DNA of 64,000 nt, from positions 267,501-331,500 of the forward strand of contig CAHIKZ030000835.1 in assembly GCA_903632075.3 (NCBI GenBank). Reading direction: 5' to 3'. Each line of letters opens with the position of its first letter. Position 1 is the stretch's first letter. The position numbers and the translations under genes are program-made. Source of the DNA: Acanthosepion pharaonis (Eukaryota; Mollusca; Cephalopoda; Sepiida; Sepiidae). This document shows positions 42,764-53,695 of this stretch, one piece after another. A model generated the notes under the pieces. The model ran no database searches. It was not told the origin of the DNA and saw only the letters and a list, made by a program, of their open reading frames with translations.

Positions 42764-42801
<38 letters not shown>
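42764..42801. repeat. (AT)n microsatellite
   Basis: AT repeat directly after the SINE end. Confidence 0.95.
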
Positions 42802-42802
<1 letters not shown>

Positions 42803-42829
42803 TGATTTATGTTATGTTATTTATCTTAC

Positions 42830-43262
42830 CATTTGATTGTCTTTATTTTTCTTTCTTTACCATCTCCTTTCAGTTTTTACTCTTTCTCCTTGCCTTTTAT
42901 TATCTTCCTTTTTAGCTTTTTTTCCTCCCCCCCTTGTTTCTCTCTCTTGTTATTGATTGATCTCTCCATTTCTCATGCACCTTTTCCCACTTTCCATGTC
43001 TCTATTTTCATCTCTTGTCATTTGTCTCTCCATTTCCAAATTTCTTCTCACTACTCTCTGGATCTCTCATCACGTTTTTTTTTTAATCTCCTATCTTTTG
43101 TCATGTGCCAGTCACTACTCTCTATGTCTCTATTACCCTCTCTATTTCATCCCTTGCCTCAATCTTCTCCTTACTGTCTCTTTTTCCCTCTCTCTCTCAT
43201 TTTCTAGGTTCCTATCTTCTTTCTCTTTTTATTTCTCTTTCTTTCTTTAATTTTCTTATTTC
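42830..43262. repeat. pyrimidine-rich tract
   Basis: About 430 bp are dominated by C and T on the plus strand with recurring tctctccatttct-like words. Long Ser/Leu/Phe frames across it are compositional. Confidence 0.7.
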
Positions 43263-43266
43263 CTTC

Positions 43267-43631
43267 GTGGCTTATAGCCATATCACATTGAAACATCGGT
43301 TTCTGTACGATCACTGAAGGTAAGCAACATCAAGCCTGGTTAGTACCTAGATGGGTGACCACTTTTGAAAACCAGGTGCTGTAAGCATGGATGTATGGTT
43401 GGTGTAATTGTTAATTGAAGAGCTGAGTTCTAATACTAGTTGTGTTCATTATATACACTTATGGGTAAATACCTTTGGGAATGGTGTTAATCAACCTCTT
43501 CTCCCCTGCTATGGGTTAATTAGTAGAACTGATATCATTAAATCATTATTGCCAAAAAAAACCTCTTACATTCTAAAAATATTTCTTGGCTTTAAATAAC
43601 CTGCAATGGGTTGATAAGCTGTAAAAAACAA
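43267..43631 (+). mobile_element. 5S-tRNA chimeric SINE, complete
   Basis: 43267-43386 is a 120-bp 5S rRNA-like head with the internal control region (ggtaagcaacatcaagcctg, then gttagtacctagatgggtg, then accaggtgctgtaagc). A tRNA-like body (tggttggtgtaattgtta, gagttctaatactagt) and the core (cctgctatgggttaattagta) follow. The tail is ggctttaaataacctg then gggttgataagctgtaaaa plus caaa. The tail matches the 3' end of the RNase H LINE at 5220-5265. Confidence 0.9.
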
Positions 43632-43639
43632 ATTAATCA

Positions 43640-43835
43640 TTGGTGGACAATTATTTTGTTCTTTTTCTCATCTTCCTTATGCAAACTTTTTGTCACCTTC
43701 TTTTTTTCTCCACCCCCCATACTTCTTTTTTCCATTTTGTTAGCCTCTCTCTCTCTCTCTCTCTTTCAATTTTCTTTCTTTTCTTTCTCTATCCTTCCCT
43801 AACTCCCTCCGCCCATTTTCCTCCAACTGCCACTT
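43640..43835. repeat. pyrimidine-rich tract
   Basis: C/T-rich, with a (CT)n core at about 43746-43766. Confidence 0.7.
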
Positions 43836-44570
43836 CCCTGGCATCCCGCCATTTTACTCAAATGTCAGACGCCCAGCTCCTCCCCTCCTCCTTCCTGGGC
43901 AAAGACATTAAAGTACAGATGAAGCCAGCAGTGAGAGACAATACACAATAGAGTAGATTAAATTGACGTAAACTTGTAGATACTGTGACAGTTGGCACTG
44001 ATTACGGGCAACCAGATTCTCTTGACATTAACACGCCCCAAACTGACATTATCCGCGACTGTAATACAAACTCATTTTTGTTACAAATATGTTTGGCCAA
44101 TGCACACAATATTGCATGGCTGCAACTGTTAACAACTAAATGCTTTTCTTTCCTTACACACTCTTTCTTTCACATATACCGAAAACAATGGTAATGTTAT
44201 CCATTTCTTTATAAGGAAACATACAGCATTTATTAACTGAGCAGCCAGTGCCACTGTTGGTTGAAATTTATAAAATCATTGTCTTAAAAAACAAATTTTC
44301 TTCAAAAATAAGTTTCTCCAGTTTACTCATTGCTATTGCTTTTTTCAGTTTTGATAGTTTTCGATACAAGTTTTTGATACATGCATGCAATCATGTGCAA
44401 ATATAAATTTGCAAATAAATATTTTATTTAAATTTTGGTGTTAACAAAACAGTGCTCCATGTGGTAAAGCAGATCTATAAAGTATATATTAATAAATATG
44501 TATATTACCTGTTGTCAAAAGTATGACTCAGAGTTTCATGTTCAATACAATCTTCAGGTACTTATAATGA
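43836..44570. other. unique DNA, candidate conserved non-coding block
   Basis: No repeat relationship in the window. 43836-44060 is less AT-rich and contains ggcatcccgccattttac and gacagttggcactgattac. No frame looks coding. Confidence 0.3.
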
Positions 44571-44574
44571 TAAA

Positions 44575-44770
44575 CTGTTTGTTACGATCGTTAGTATTTT
44601 CGGGACCTTATGGCACATGGTGCACCTGGTCTCTGTAGTTGGCTCTTCCAAAAGTGGAGTTGGTTCTGCACAAAGCCTTCACCATCATAATCAAATCATA
44701 TGTGCAGGTGTCTGGCTGTCAGTTCCTAGGAACTGAGTTGCTTGACCCTTATACGTTGTAACAAACAACG
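44575..44770 (+). repeat. dispersed repeat U, copy 2
   Basis: It is the plus-strand counterpart of 17215-17400 with cctggtctctg, gccttcaccat and ctgtcagttcctaggaactg. Confidence 0.65.
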
Positions 44771-44787
44771 GTAAAGTCCAACACATA

Positions 44788-45017
44788 CAGGGTGGCAATA
44801 AAGTCGCTATACAGTTACTTATAAAACCAAGCATTGAAGCAAATGGCTTGCAGTTTAAACAGTATCGGTAATTTATTTACTATTGTTTATCATAGAATTT
44901 TATTATTAACCAGAATTAACCATTACCCTTTTAATAATAAATTTCTGGACTGTTGATTAATTGCTTTGTCTTAATTGTTATTGTAAGTAACTGTATAGTG
45001 ACTTTATTGTCACCCTG
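44788..45017. mobile_element. 230-bp mariner-type MITE, TA-flanked
   Basis: TA at 44786-44787 and 45018-45019 flanks inverted ends that pair over about 37 bp: cagggtggcaataaagtcgc against cagggtgacaataaagtcac, continuing tatacagttactta on both sides. No coding region. Confidence 0.9.
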
Positions 45018-45019
45018 TA

Positions 45020-45400
45020 TATAAGGGCACCAACTCGAATTGCAGGGCTCAAAAAAACACTACTAGTATAGGCTTCATATCACACAGTTACATCTTAAAA
45101 GACAATCATGAAAAGAAATTAACAACAATTAACAACAAACTCCTTGAAAATGGCTAAAGATGTTGCTAATGTACTTGAAACAATAGACATGGAAAAATTT
45201 AAAAATACCAGAAAAACCCAATAAAAAAAATTCATCAAATATTCCTTGTCTGTCATATTCAACAAAACATGTTTGATCAAAAAATTTCTGGCCAAATAAT
45301 GCCAAAATCTTTTTATCATTGAAAAACCCAGACGACACACGAAAAACATTTTGTGATTGTTTGTGAGCAGGCACCCCTACCCCACCTTAATGTAACCTGA
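45020..45400 (+). mobile_element. Penelope-like tail fragment
   Basis: It carries gcagggctc, actagtatagg, cacacagttacatcttaaaa and the family tail ccttgaaaatggctaaa. The opposite-strand copy at 45780-45930 shares all four blocks. The link to Penelope-like elements rests on the tail motif seen after the coding fragment at 8490-8870. Confidence 0.5.
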
Positions 45401-45700
45401 TTTTGAAAGTAACTTATATTTGATGTATAAGTTGTCTAGGGAAATTAAAACCCAAACATCTCTTATCAAAATGATTGAATTTTTCCGTAAACTTAACAAT
45501 TTAAAATATTAAGATTTTCTGTGCTTATAAGTAAAGTAAACCTCTTAATAGGTTATTCCCAAAATCACTTGAGAATGGAACAGAGCTATGGATTTTAAAT
45601 TTAATTTTATAATTAAATTTAAAATTTTAGTTTCTGTTTTGAAACACTGTAATTCCTGTGTAGTGATGGAACCATATTTTTAAAATAGAAAATAATTATA
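45401..45700. other. AT-rich DNA, nothing recognised
   Basis: No frame or repeat. Confidence 0.3.
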
Positions 45701-45705
45701 ATATT

Positions 45706-45738
<33 letters not shown>
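45706..45738. repeat. (TG)n microsatellite
   Basis: About 16 TG units. Confidence 0.95.
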
Positions 45739-45740
<2 letters not shown>

Positions 45741-45779
45741 CAACTATTCAGTGGTACTAAGGGAGTGTTAAAATTGCCC

Positions 45780-45930
45780 ATAGTTCCAAGTGCTTTTGGC
45801 CACTTCTTTAGTCATTTTCAAGGGGTTTGTTGTTAAGTCTTTTAAGATGTAGCTGTGTGATACCTATACTAATAGCATTTTTTGTGAGCCCTGCAAAAGG
45901 AGCATGACTGAAATTTGATTTGGTGTAATA
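45780..45930 (-). mobile_element. Penelope-like tail fragment, inverted partner
   Basis: The minus strand reads gcagggctcacaaaaaatg, tattagtataggtatcacac, agctacatcttaaaag and ccttgaaaatgactaaag, pairing with 45030-45150 to form an inverted repeat about 0.6 kb apart. Confidence 0.55.
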
Positions 45931-45947
45931 TTTATATATATACATAT

Positions 45948-45949
<2 letters not shown>

Positions 45950-45992
<43 letters not shown>
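45950..45992. repeat. (AT)n microsatellite
   Basis: AT repeat of about 42 bp. Confidence 0.95.
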
Positions 45993-45994
<2 letters not shown>

Positions 45995-45996
<2 letters not shown>

Positions 45997-46920
45997 CAGT
46001 GGCAATTCTGGGGATCAGGCTAGAGTGAGTCAACATTCAAGTATATCTATTTCAAAGCAACAAAAATCTTTCGGAGTGCAGCATTTTCACTCTTGACTTC
46101 AGCTAGATCCAAAATTAATTGTTTTAACTCCATGCCTCAAAATATTGACCGAAATACATTTCATTAATATTGTACATAACAAAGAAGAAAGAAAAAAAAC
46201 AAAGAAAGAAAGTCAGTAAAAAAAAGGATGAAATAAAATTAACTTGGCTTGTTGGGCTGCATAGATCTGAGTCCTATCTGAGCTGGAGACATACTTAATA
46301 GGAAATGTATTTCTTGCCTTAATTCTATAAATAATCTTTTAAAAATCTCTAATGACTTGTATGCCCTGTTTTTCAGAGAACACATTTTTATTTCAACTTA
46401 TTGTTTTCAAATGTCCATTTTAAATAATTTATTTTGTACAGTATAAGATTTTTTAGCAGAATTATATCAATTGAAAAAGGGCAAATTAAATTTAGCCCAA
46501 CTTAGCAAAAATCAAAGAAAGTGGCAGCCTTAATTTGTCAACTGGAGGGTTGAGGTGAGGTGTGTGACTGGGGTAGTGTTGAGGTAATATATCAGTCAGC
46601 AGTACTGATCATAAACATACAATAGATTAAACTAAAAATTCACAGAGAGTTACATAAACACACTAATACAGAGACCAATATACAAACATACTCTCGAGAT
46701 ACATACACACATTTTACATGTTTTGGAAAAAAATTTTAAAAAATGTTTATAGAATTATTACAATTAATATTTAAATATCAAAATGTTTTTTTTTTTTTTA
46801 ATTTCATGCACAGATTTAAAGAAATTATATATTTTAGTTAGAGTAAGGAATCATTTTAGCATTTAAGTTGTACCAATAGTATATTTTGTTAAAAGATTGT
46901 AATGAGCCCTACAAACATAG
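45995..46920. other. unassigned AT-rich DNA
   Basis: A tail-like piece (cagtggcaattctgggg, then caaaaatctttcggagtgc) lies at 45998-46080. Otherwise no frame or shared repeat is seen. Confidence 0.3.
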
Positions 46921-46921
46921 A

Positions 46922-46926
<5 letters not shown>

Positions 46927-46995
<69 letters not shown>
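46927..46995. repeat. (AT)n microsatellite, longest in window
   Basis: About 68 bp of AT. Confidence 0.95.
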
Positions 46996-46997
<2 letters not shown>

Positions 46998-47004
46998 CCA
47001 CATA

Positions 47005-48505
47005 AACACAGTACCTAAGATTTAATATGAATTTTTAAAATAAAAATCTTTCTTGAAGGTTTTATTTTAGTCTTAATTTCAAGCTAATAGATTAAATATA
47101 ATATTTCCAATAAGCAAAACACTTTGCTGAATTTCAAAAACTAATTTAATTTGACTGGAAGGATTTTTTTCTTTGTTTTTTGCTCAAATATCTGCTTTCA
47201 GTGCCATTTTTAAGCCTCATTTACAGCAATATAATTGTCTTTATTAAAAAATCTTCCAAAAATAAAATATACACTTCTAAAACTTTATTTGAGGAAGATT
47301 AGCTGATTTAAAGTTTAATTAATCTGATCTGAAACAAATATTATTTACTGTAAATTTAAAATATCACAGAAGTGCATTTTTTTAACACAGCGGTAGCTGT
47401 TTATTTAAGTAGCTGACATGTTGACAGCTTGGTGACAGATGGATCTTTATCTAAAGTTTTTTTTATCGGGGGGGAGGGGGCCTTTACTGGCAAGAAAAAT
47501 AATTGAATGAGCCCCTTTTTTATATAATTTTTAAGTACTCAGCAATCTTAAAAATTTAAGAAAATATTCTCCATAATCAAATGTTTAATTGAATTTTAAA
47601 TAGTTCAGCTTTAAATATGATATAGTTATCACTCTTATTTTCTGATAATGTTGTATATGAACAACTGTATGTACAAAAGTTTGCACATTCACACACCTAC
47701 AAAATAATTCAAAATTCTTTTAAAAATATTGGTGTTTGATAAATTGTATTAAGCTTTTCAATTTATGATTTGTAAATATAGTTTTTATTTAATAATAATT
47801 TAAAAGGGTGAAATTAATACAGAATTTTAAAAGATTTAAAGCTCAATAATTCTAATTAAAATTAAAAAAAATGCAAACAATTCTTGTAAAAATTAACTGA
47901 AAAAACATTTTCTTAAGATGATAGTGTCCTTAATATATCTTATTTATAAAAGCAATTAAAAGCTTATCTAATTAAATAATGTCTTAATTTTATTGCATTT
48001 GTTATATTACCATTAAGAGCAGATTTTCGGTAAATTGATAGTTTATATTCCCTAAGGTGTTCTGTGTTTAACTAACAGAAATATTATGGGGTGAAAATTT
48101 AATTTTTGAAATTTCATAAAATTAAATAAGTAGAGAGTAACAGATGTAAAAAAAAAAAAAAAAAAAAATTTAAATTTTTTTCCAAATTTGCATAATAATT
48201 TGATTCATTTGTGAATAAGTCCTGAAAGTTTCATTAAAATCTACAATTATTTCATTTTGCAAGAATTTCCAAATCCATGTGTTTTTACTGCAAAAAAGAC
48301 ACTAAAATTTGTTATACTAATCATTACTAATGCAAAAAAAATATTTTAAACAACATTTTGAACATGCTAGAAAGGCTTAAAAAATTTAATTGAACAATCA
48401 AAAAATACCTTGGTCTTTTCACATAATAACAAAGATTTCGATGCTAAAACTTTGAAGCAATTTTTCATCATGAAATGGTTTTACAGCAAATTAGTGGAGG
48501 TACGA
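47005..48505 (+). repeat. repeat R, long copy 1
   Basis: It aligns with 62600-64000 over at least 1.3 kb: aagtactcagcaatcttaaa, tcactcttattttctgata, atattggtgtttgat, aattaaataatgtc and cataaaattaaataagtag. It is very AT-rich, has no convincing frame, and no ends are recognised. Shorter pieces lie at 8213, 9190 and 17608. Confidence 0.75.
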
Positions 48506-48510
48506 ATAAA

Positions 48511-49339
48511 CAGGGTGCAATGGGTAGATTGTTGCCATTTTAGATTTTTCATTTCACACACATGCGTTATTTATTTCTGATTTTGTTGACTGCGCATTAG
48601 ATTAGGGTCACTTGGACACTGTGAGAAAAAAAGTATCATGACACAATTCACTTCTCCAGAAATTTGGAAACGGAATATGCTGTCCTGCTTGGCATTCACA
48701 CCAGATGTTCCAATATAAACATTTCAGAGTATGCAGTTGTCAATTTGAGGCCAGTGCAAAGGATTCAGAAAGAGTTTGATCAGTCTAATGGTGATTATGA
48801 AGGTGTTTGGAGTGATCACTAGTGATGGCGATGTTATGCTTTCATTCATCTTCCCACAGGGCCTCAGACTCAACATGAAGGTCTGTATCAAGTTCCTTGA
48901 AAAGGCAGTGGTGCCTGGGTCAAGAGGGTGGCTGCTGGAAGACCCTATGTCTGGCAACAGGACTTGTACCATGTCACACAAGCAGGAGAACCCAGTCATG
49001 GCTGTCTGACAATTTGGTCACCTAATACCCCAGACTGTTATTATGTGTGAGGTGCAGTTAAGCGAGGAACCAACAAAACTTCTTGTAATACCAAAGATGA
49101 ACTGAAGGCAAGTATTATAGCAGCATTCACCAACTTAAACAAGGAGACCGTCCAGAAGAGATGCAGGAGATTACGAAGTCTTCTAGTGGCCGTGGTTGAA
49201 GCCAATAGCGATTTTATTAAATAAATTTACTCTTTCATTTGAAGATATTTTTGTATAATTTTGGTAAATATATCTGTTAAAATGAGATGTCAGTGTCATT
49301 TTTGTGTCATTTAAACAACAATTTACCCATCACACCCTG
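48511..49339 (+). pseudogene. internally deleted mariner-like transposon
   Basis: The ends cagggtgcaatgggtagattgt and, inward from the right, cagggtgtgatgggtaaattgt form TIRs, with TA after the right end (49340-49341). Coding remains begin near atgacacaattcacttctcc (48638). They include a helix-turn-helix start (FTSPEIWKRNMLSC-like), the VFGVITSDGDVMLSFIFP block, a WQQD second Asp (about 48948-48965), and the C-terminus near 49200. The stretch with the first Asp is deleted. Same family as 58462-59745. Confidence 0.85.
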
Positions 49340-49469
49340 TATGTGTTCTATGATTGATATCTGGCCAATATTAAATATATTTCTATGACCAATATATTTT
49401 AGATGTATTACAATGTATTTAGTTTAAACTAAATATAAAGTTTTGCTTTAAAACAACACTTTTTTTTTT

Positions 49470-49850
49470 TTTAACTAAATCATGGTTTTCATTTTAAAAA
49501 ATGTACTGTCATCTTATACTAACTCATGGATTTTAGTCTTTAAAAATTTATCCCCACCTAATATTTTCATACTAAATCAAGTGTTTTGGTGTTTACAACT
49601 TTTAAGTTGCCTAATATTTTTTTTTTTTTTACTAAATAAAGATTTTTGGTATAAAAGACAAATAACCTGCCTCATCTTATACTAAATCATCTTTAAAAAA
49701 AAAAATCTAACCTGCTTCACATTTTCAAAATAAAAGGTTTTGGTGTTTAAGAATTTAACCTGCCTCATATTTTCATATAAATCAAAATTTTCATAAAATA
49801 AATTTAATAATAAATTTAACCCTTTTCAGCATTTCAAACTAAAGTCAATT
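49470..49850 (+). repeat. degenerate ~60-bp tandem repeat
   Basis: Words such as ttggtgttta-gaatttaac, ctgcctcatattttcata and ctaaatcaa recur about six times. It lies between two copies of a duplicated segment (see 49860-50045). Confidence 0.65.
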
Positions 49851-49859
49851 GTTTAATCT

Positions 49860-49925
49860 AGTTTGGAACAATTTTTCATCATGTTATAGTCTTTTTACAG
49901 AAAATTAGTGGAGGTACTTACATAC

Positions 49926-49959
<34 letters not shown>

Positions 49960-50045
49960 GTATGTACTATGATCAATATCTGGCCAGTATGAAATATATT
50001 TTTATGACTAATATCTTTTTGATGCATTATGTTGTATTTACTTCA
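49860..50045 (+). repeat. duplicate of the mariner target site
   Basis: caatttttcatcat and acag-aaattagtggaggtac match 48458-48503; gatcaatatctggcc and tatgac-aatat match 49352-49400. Here a short (TACA)n-(TA)n tract takes the place of the mariner. Confidence 0.75.
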
Positions 50046-50254
50046 TTTGCATAATAAAAGCTGACACCTCTAAACCAAATTCCTTATCAATATTATTAAT
50101 AGCAGCCAAATACACATCCTACAGACAGGAAGAAGTTATAACTTCTCTTACCTCTACAAAATTTCTCTATAAACATCTTCAGCAAGACATCTATTTTCTG
50201 ATGTTCTTTTTGGCATTATTCTAAGTCCACTTGAATTTCCTACTGGGGACATTT
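50046..50254. other. short unassigned stretch
   Basis: Nothing recognised. Confidence 0.3.
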
Positions 50255-51005
50255 TTTTTAATCATTTCATTCCAAGCAAGGTGGAAATGCCATTGCTATG
50301 CAGAGGGTTAGAGGGGGTAAAAGTGAAAGAAAAGGTTGAGAATAGCAAGGATTGAGGAAAGGACAAAAAATGAAAGAGGATTTATGAAGACAAAAGATCG
50401 CAATTGCCATTGCTTTTAAATTTTAGAAGATTGTAGTTATCATGGAAGCAAGGAAATGGAAGGGAATTCCACTGGTGGGAAGTGCAAGAAAAAAAAACTG
50501 CTATAGTAGAAGTGGCGCTTGCATTTAACTATTTCAATTGTAAAAGGGTTAGACTTAGTTGCCAATCTAGTAACACGCTTAAATTCATGTATTCAGGCCA
50601 CCAAAAAAAAAAAAGCCTGTCAGAGCAATTACTATGAAAATATTTGTAGAAAAGACCAAGGGAAGCCATGTCTTGTCAGTGATAAAGTGACTGAATTTGA
50701 GATGCCTGGTCAGGATTGATTACAGTATAGATCCTTCTTTTCGATTTTATCAAGAATCTCTGGATGTACAGCAGGAGCAGCAGACCAGATATGGCAACAG
50801 TATTCAATGCACGGTAGATTTATAAATGAGCACGATAGATTCTGACAAGAAAAATTTTCTGGCACGATACAGTGACCCTACTTTCCTTGCAGTAGATGCA
50901 GCTATTGATTTGTTATAGTCTCTCCAGTTCATGTCAGTGGAAAACATGAGACCAAAAAAGCATAGCATGTTGCTCTCCTGGAGTCTAGCTTCAGCCATGC
51001 TGATG
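50255..51005 (-). pseudogene. LINE A, RT thumb to 3' UTR
   Basis: The minus frame 50998-50804 reads GLMFSTDMNWRDYNKSIAAS, then TARKVGSLYRARKFFLSES, then IVLIYKSTVH, the region after the RT palm. Downstream CIEYCCHIWS-like, then KFKSNGNCDL remnants and the UTR (aatcatttcattccaagcaa on the plus strand, about 50260) follow. Confidence 0.8.
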
Positions 51006-51299
51006 GCAGGCAGAAAAGGAGAGAAACATTTGAATAATGTTCTAATGCTTGCATTAAGAATCTTTTAATAATTGTGCTTGTCTCTCTTTTAGCACAAGAA
51101 TTATTCTCTGCCAGTACCTCATAAATAATTGATTATTCTGTTTTGATTACATGGAACGACAAGACATATCAAAGACACTACTTGGTTTCAGTGAAGACAG
51201 AAAGATTGACGAGTTTAATTACCATTACTACTCCATTTTGATCATGTGAGAAGACAAGACACATCAAAAACGCTACTTGGTTTAAGTGAGAAAGTAAAA

Positions 51300-51610
51300 G
51301 AAAGATAGAAAGATAGAAGTGTTTAGTGTTTCTTTCAATGAAAGCAAAAAAGTTGTCAATTTCAAATCTGTTCATTTGTACCCCCTTACTCCCTTACTTA
51401 TTTAAAAAAAAAGACCTGCGTTCATATTTATGATTGTTATTTCAATATTTTGTTAAAGTTGCTAAGCTCAAATATCTAGCAATACAATAGGGGGTTTTCT
51501 ATGGATATTTCATTGTAGAACTCGCCATGAGCTTATTCAATCATTAACTGAAGAATTAAGATTCATCAGAAATTTAAAATAGGAAAACCATTGAAATTTT
51601 CACAGGTTAA
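51300..51610 (+). repeat. repeat Z, copy 2, uninterrupted
   Basis: It matches 34930-35095 joined to 35918-36050 and holds the empty TTAA site at 51453-51456. Just upstream (51140-51295) a ~95-bp internal duplication (gacaagaca-atcaaa, acttggtt) is present. Confidence 0.65.
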
Positions 51611-52185
51611 AAGTAGTAATAATGATAAATATTGATTCAAGAAACTTACTATTTTTCACTTGCTTAAATAATTTGTTAAAGTTTTAAGAAAATGTAATTA
51701 AACAGATTATTTTGAATTATTTTGAATTATTCAAATAATTATGTAAAAGTTGTTTTGGGCTCAGCCCGCTAATGTGAAATGTCAGACAGCCACAATGGTT
51801 TTACAAATGCTGCAGGAAGTGAAATTACAACTGACACTGACAGGCCAAAAATTATAGAATTCTATAAAAATTTTAATATTTTAAAAAATTATATATGTCG
51901 GCATCCAAAAGAAAAATGTAATTTTTAAAGCCAAGATTGCATTTATTTTTACATCTTACTTAAATTTTTCTAACTTACAACTGAATATTGGCACGACAGA
52001 TTTAAATTCTTTCTAAACAAACATGAATTTAAAAAAAAAAACAAACTATATCAACAGCAATTGCTTATATAAAGCAATTTTTAAAATTTGAATTAAAAAT
52101 AACACAGAAGAAATATTTATTAAATTTATACTATTAAATATTGTTATGCAAATTAAATATCACTGTTTTTTTTTTTTTATTATTT
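51611..52185. other. AT-rich DNA, nothing recognised
   Basis: A small less AT-rich island (ctcagcccgctaatgtg) lies at 51760. No frame is supported. Confidence 0.3.
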
Positions 52186-52189
52186 TACT

Positions 52190-52760
52190 GTTAGTTCACC
52201 TAATACGAGGACCAAGAGCCACTCAAGTTAGAGTGTTTCTGAGTGAGATTGTAAGGGAGGAAGAAGTGGGAAGTAAGAAAGTATTATGATGACAAGTAGA
52301 ATAGATAATGATCAACCTTGGACTTAAAGAGATCAACATTGTAGATGTCAGGAAGCATTCACTCGGCAGTTTGTTCTACAAAGTAACAGTTCTGGGGAAG
52401 ATGCTGTCTGAGTGGAACTTACTTTTTATCAAAGGAGCATGAAGGGAATGTGGATGGTCTGCCACTGTGAACACAGCATTGTGGTTCTTAGCTGAGAAGG
52501 TCTGAAGCTGATGCACTAAGGAACGAAACTAGTCTGAACATCTGCCATAGTAATAGCGATATAGTAGCAAGAGGCTGGCAACGTTTCGCTTGTTGGATAA
52601 GTGTTGAAGGATAGAGAATAATTCATCAACCAAAGGCCACATAAATGCTTTTGAACTCTGTTGAGACTGGAAAGATTGTGCAGCACCAGCAATACTCTGT
52701 TCTTGGTCTGATTTGACTCTTGTAAAGATAGCGCAAGGCAAGAGGAGTTAGGCATTTTCT
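52190..52760 (-). pseudogene. LINE B, C-terminal third of the RT protein
   Basis: The minus strand, with frame changes, reads NKRNVASLLLLYRYYYGRCS, then VADHPHSLHAPLIKSKFHSD, then FPRTVTLWNKLPSECFPDIY and NVDLFKSKVDHYL. This is the conserved C-terminus of CR1/Jockey-type LINEs and close to 13255-13640. Only a few lesions break it, so it is among the better-preserved LINE ends here. Confidence 0.8.
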
Positions 52761-52872
52761 GGTGTGATACAATGAAACGACTATTCTACAAGCATCTTTT
52801 GCGAAGGCACTGAATATATTTGTTTCATTTGAAATCAGGTGTAAGATTTAATCCCAGTATGGTTAGGATATA

Positions 52873-53452
52873 CTGGGTGTAACAGTAAAATTGTTCAATT
52901 GTTTGATTAATCTTTGATCTGTTGTATCTTAGAAATGATTAAAGATATCTTACTGGAATTCTCTGAGGTTGCTATAACACTATTGGACTCTACTTTGAAC
53001 AATAAGAGTGTATTTAACTCTCAGTTGAAATGATGATCCCTCTTCCTATTGTGGCCTTCTGGTTTCCCTCTCTACTGTTTCCTCTTTTTTAAACTTATTC
53101 ACCATTCTCTTGATGGTTCTTGAATGGACTTTGAAGGGGGAAGTCAGTGTATGAATGTTGGTACCATTACTGAAGGCTTGAATGATATTTTTCATCTCAC
53201 CATTGCTCAGTTGGGAAGACAGTGCAGCTGACACAAAACGATTTTGACCTGTTCTCTTTCTAGCTGAATAACTCAAAGGGTTTTTCAGTGATTCTTAAAG
53301 CAAATGGAGTCAAGATGGCTTAATGAAAACCTGAAAAATAGAAACACAATTAGTTTGTTTTTGGTTTTTTTTTTTAGATATTAACATTTTGTGGGACGGA
53401 TAATTTTATGGGATGCTGTTACATGATTTGGACAATTTTGCTGTTACACCGG
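52873..53452 (-). pseudogene. internally deleted Tc1/mariner-type element
   Basis: The ends ctgggtgtaacagtaaaattgt and, inward from the right, ccggtgtaacagcaaaattgt pair, with TA on both sides (52871-52872, 53453-53454). The minus frame 53276-53046 reads SARKRTGQNRFVSAALSSQL, then KNIIQAFSNGTNIHTLTSPF, then VHSRTIKRMVNKFKKEETVE. This is a helix-turn-helix DNA-binding N-terminus ending in the Arg/Lys hinge. The catalytic DDE part is gone. A third TIR family in the window. Confidence 0.85.
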
Positions 53453-53466
53453 TATATATATATTTT

Positions 53467-53695
53467 TCTAATCATTTCACCCCAAGCAAGGTGATAATGC
53501 CGCTAGGACGCAAGAGGTTACAGGGAGTGAAAAGATGAGAGGAAAGAACAATAAAGGAACAGGATTCAGGAAAACAGAAAATAGCCATTGATGTTGCATT
53601 TAAATTTTTGAAGATTGTATAGTTGCAGGGAAGCAAAAAATCAGAAGAGATTTCCACAGGGAAGAAGTGCAAAAAAAAAAAGGAAACTAGTAATA
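53467..53695 (-). pseudogene. LINE A 3' end
   Basis: The minus frame 53672-53472 includes FKNLNATSMAIF and reaches the UTR, which carries aatcatttcaccccaagcaa at 53469 on the plus strand. It abuts the TIR element through a short TA run. Confidence 0.75.

Noticed and set aside
42809..43207. 132-codon Ser/Leu/Phe-rich frame that looks like a membrane protein
   Set aside because: It is a pyrimidine-rich low-complexity tract, which always translates into such residues.
43267..43386. Functional 5S rRNA gene
   Set aside because: Many substitutions from 5S rRNA, no terminator after it, and it is always joined to the tRNA-like body.
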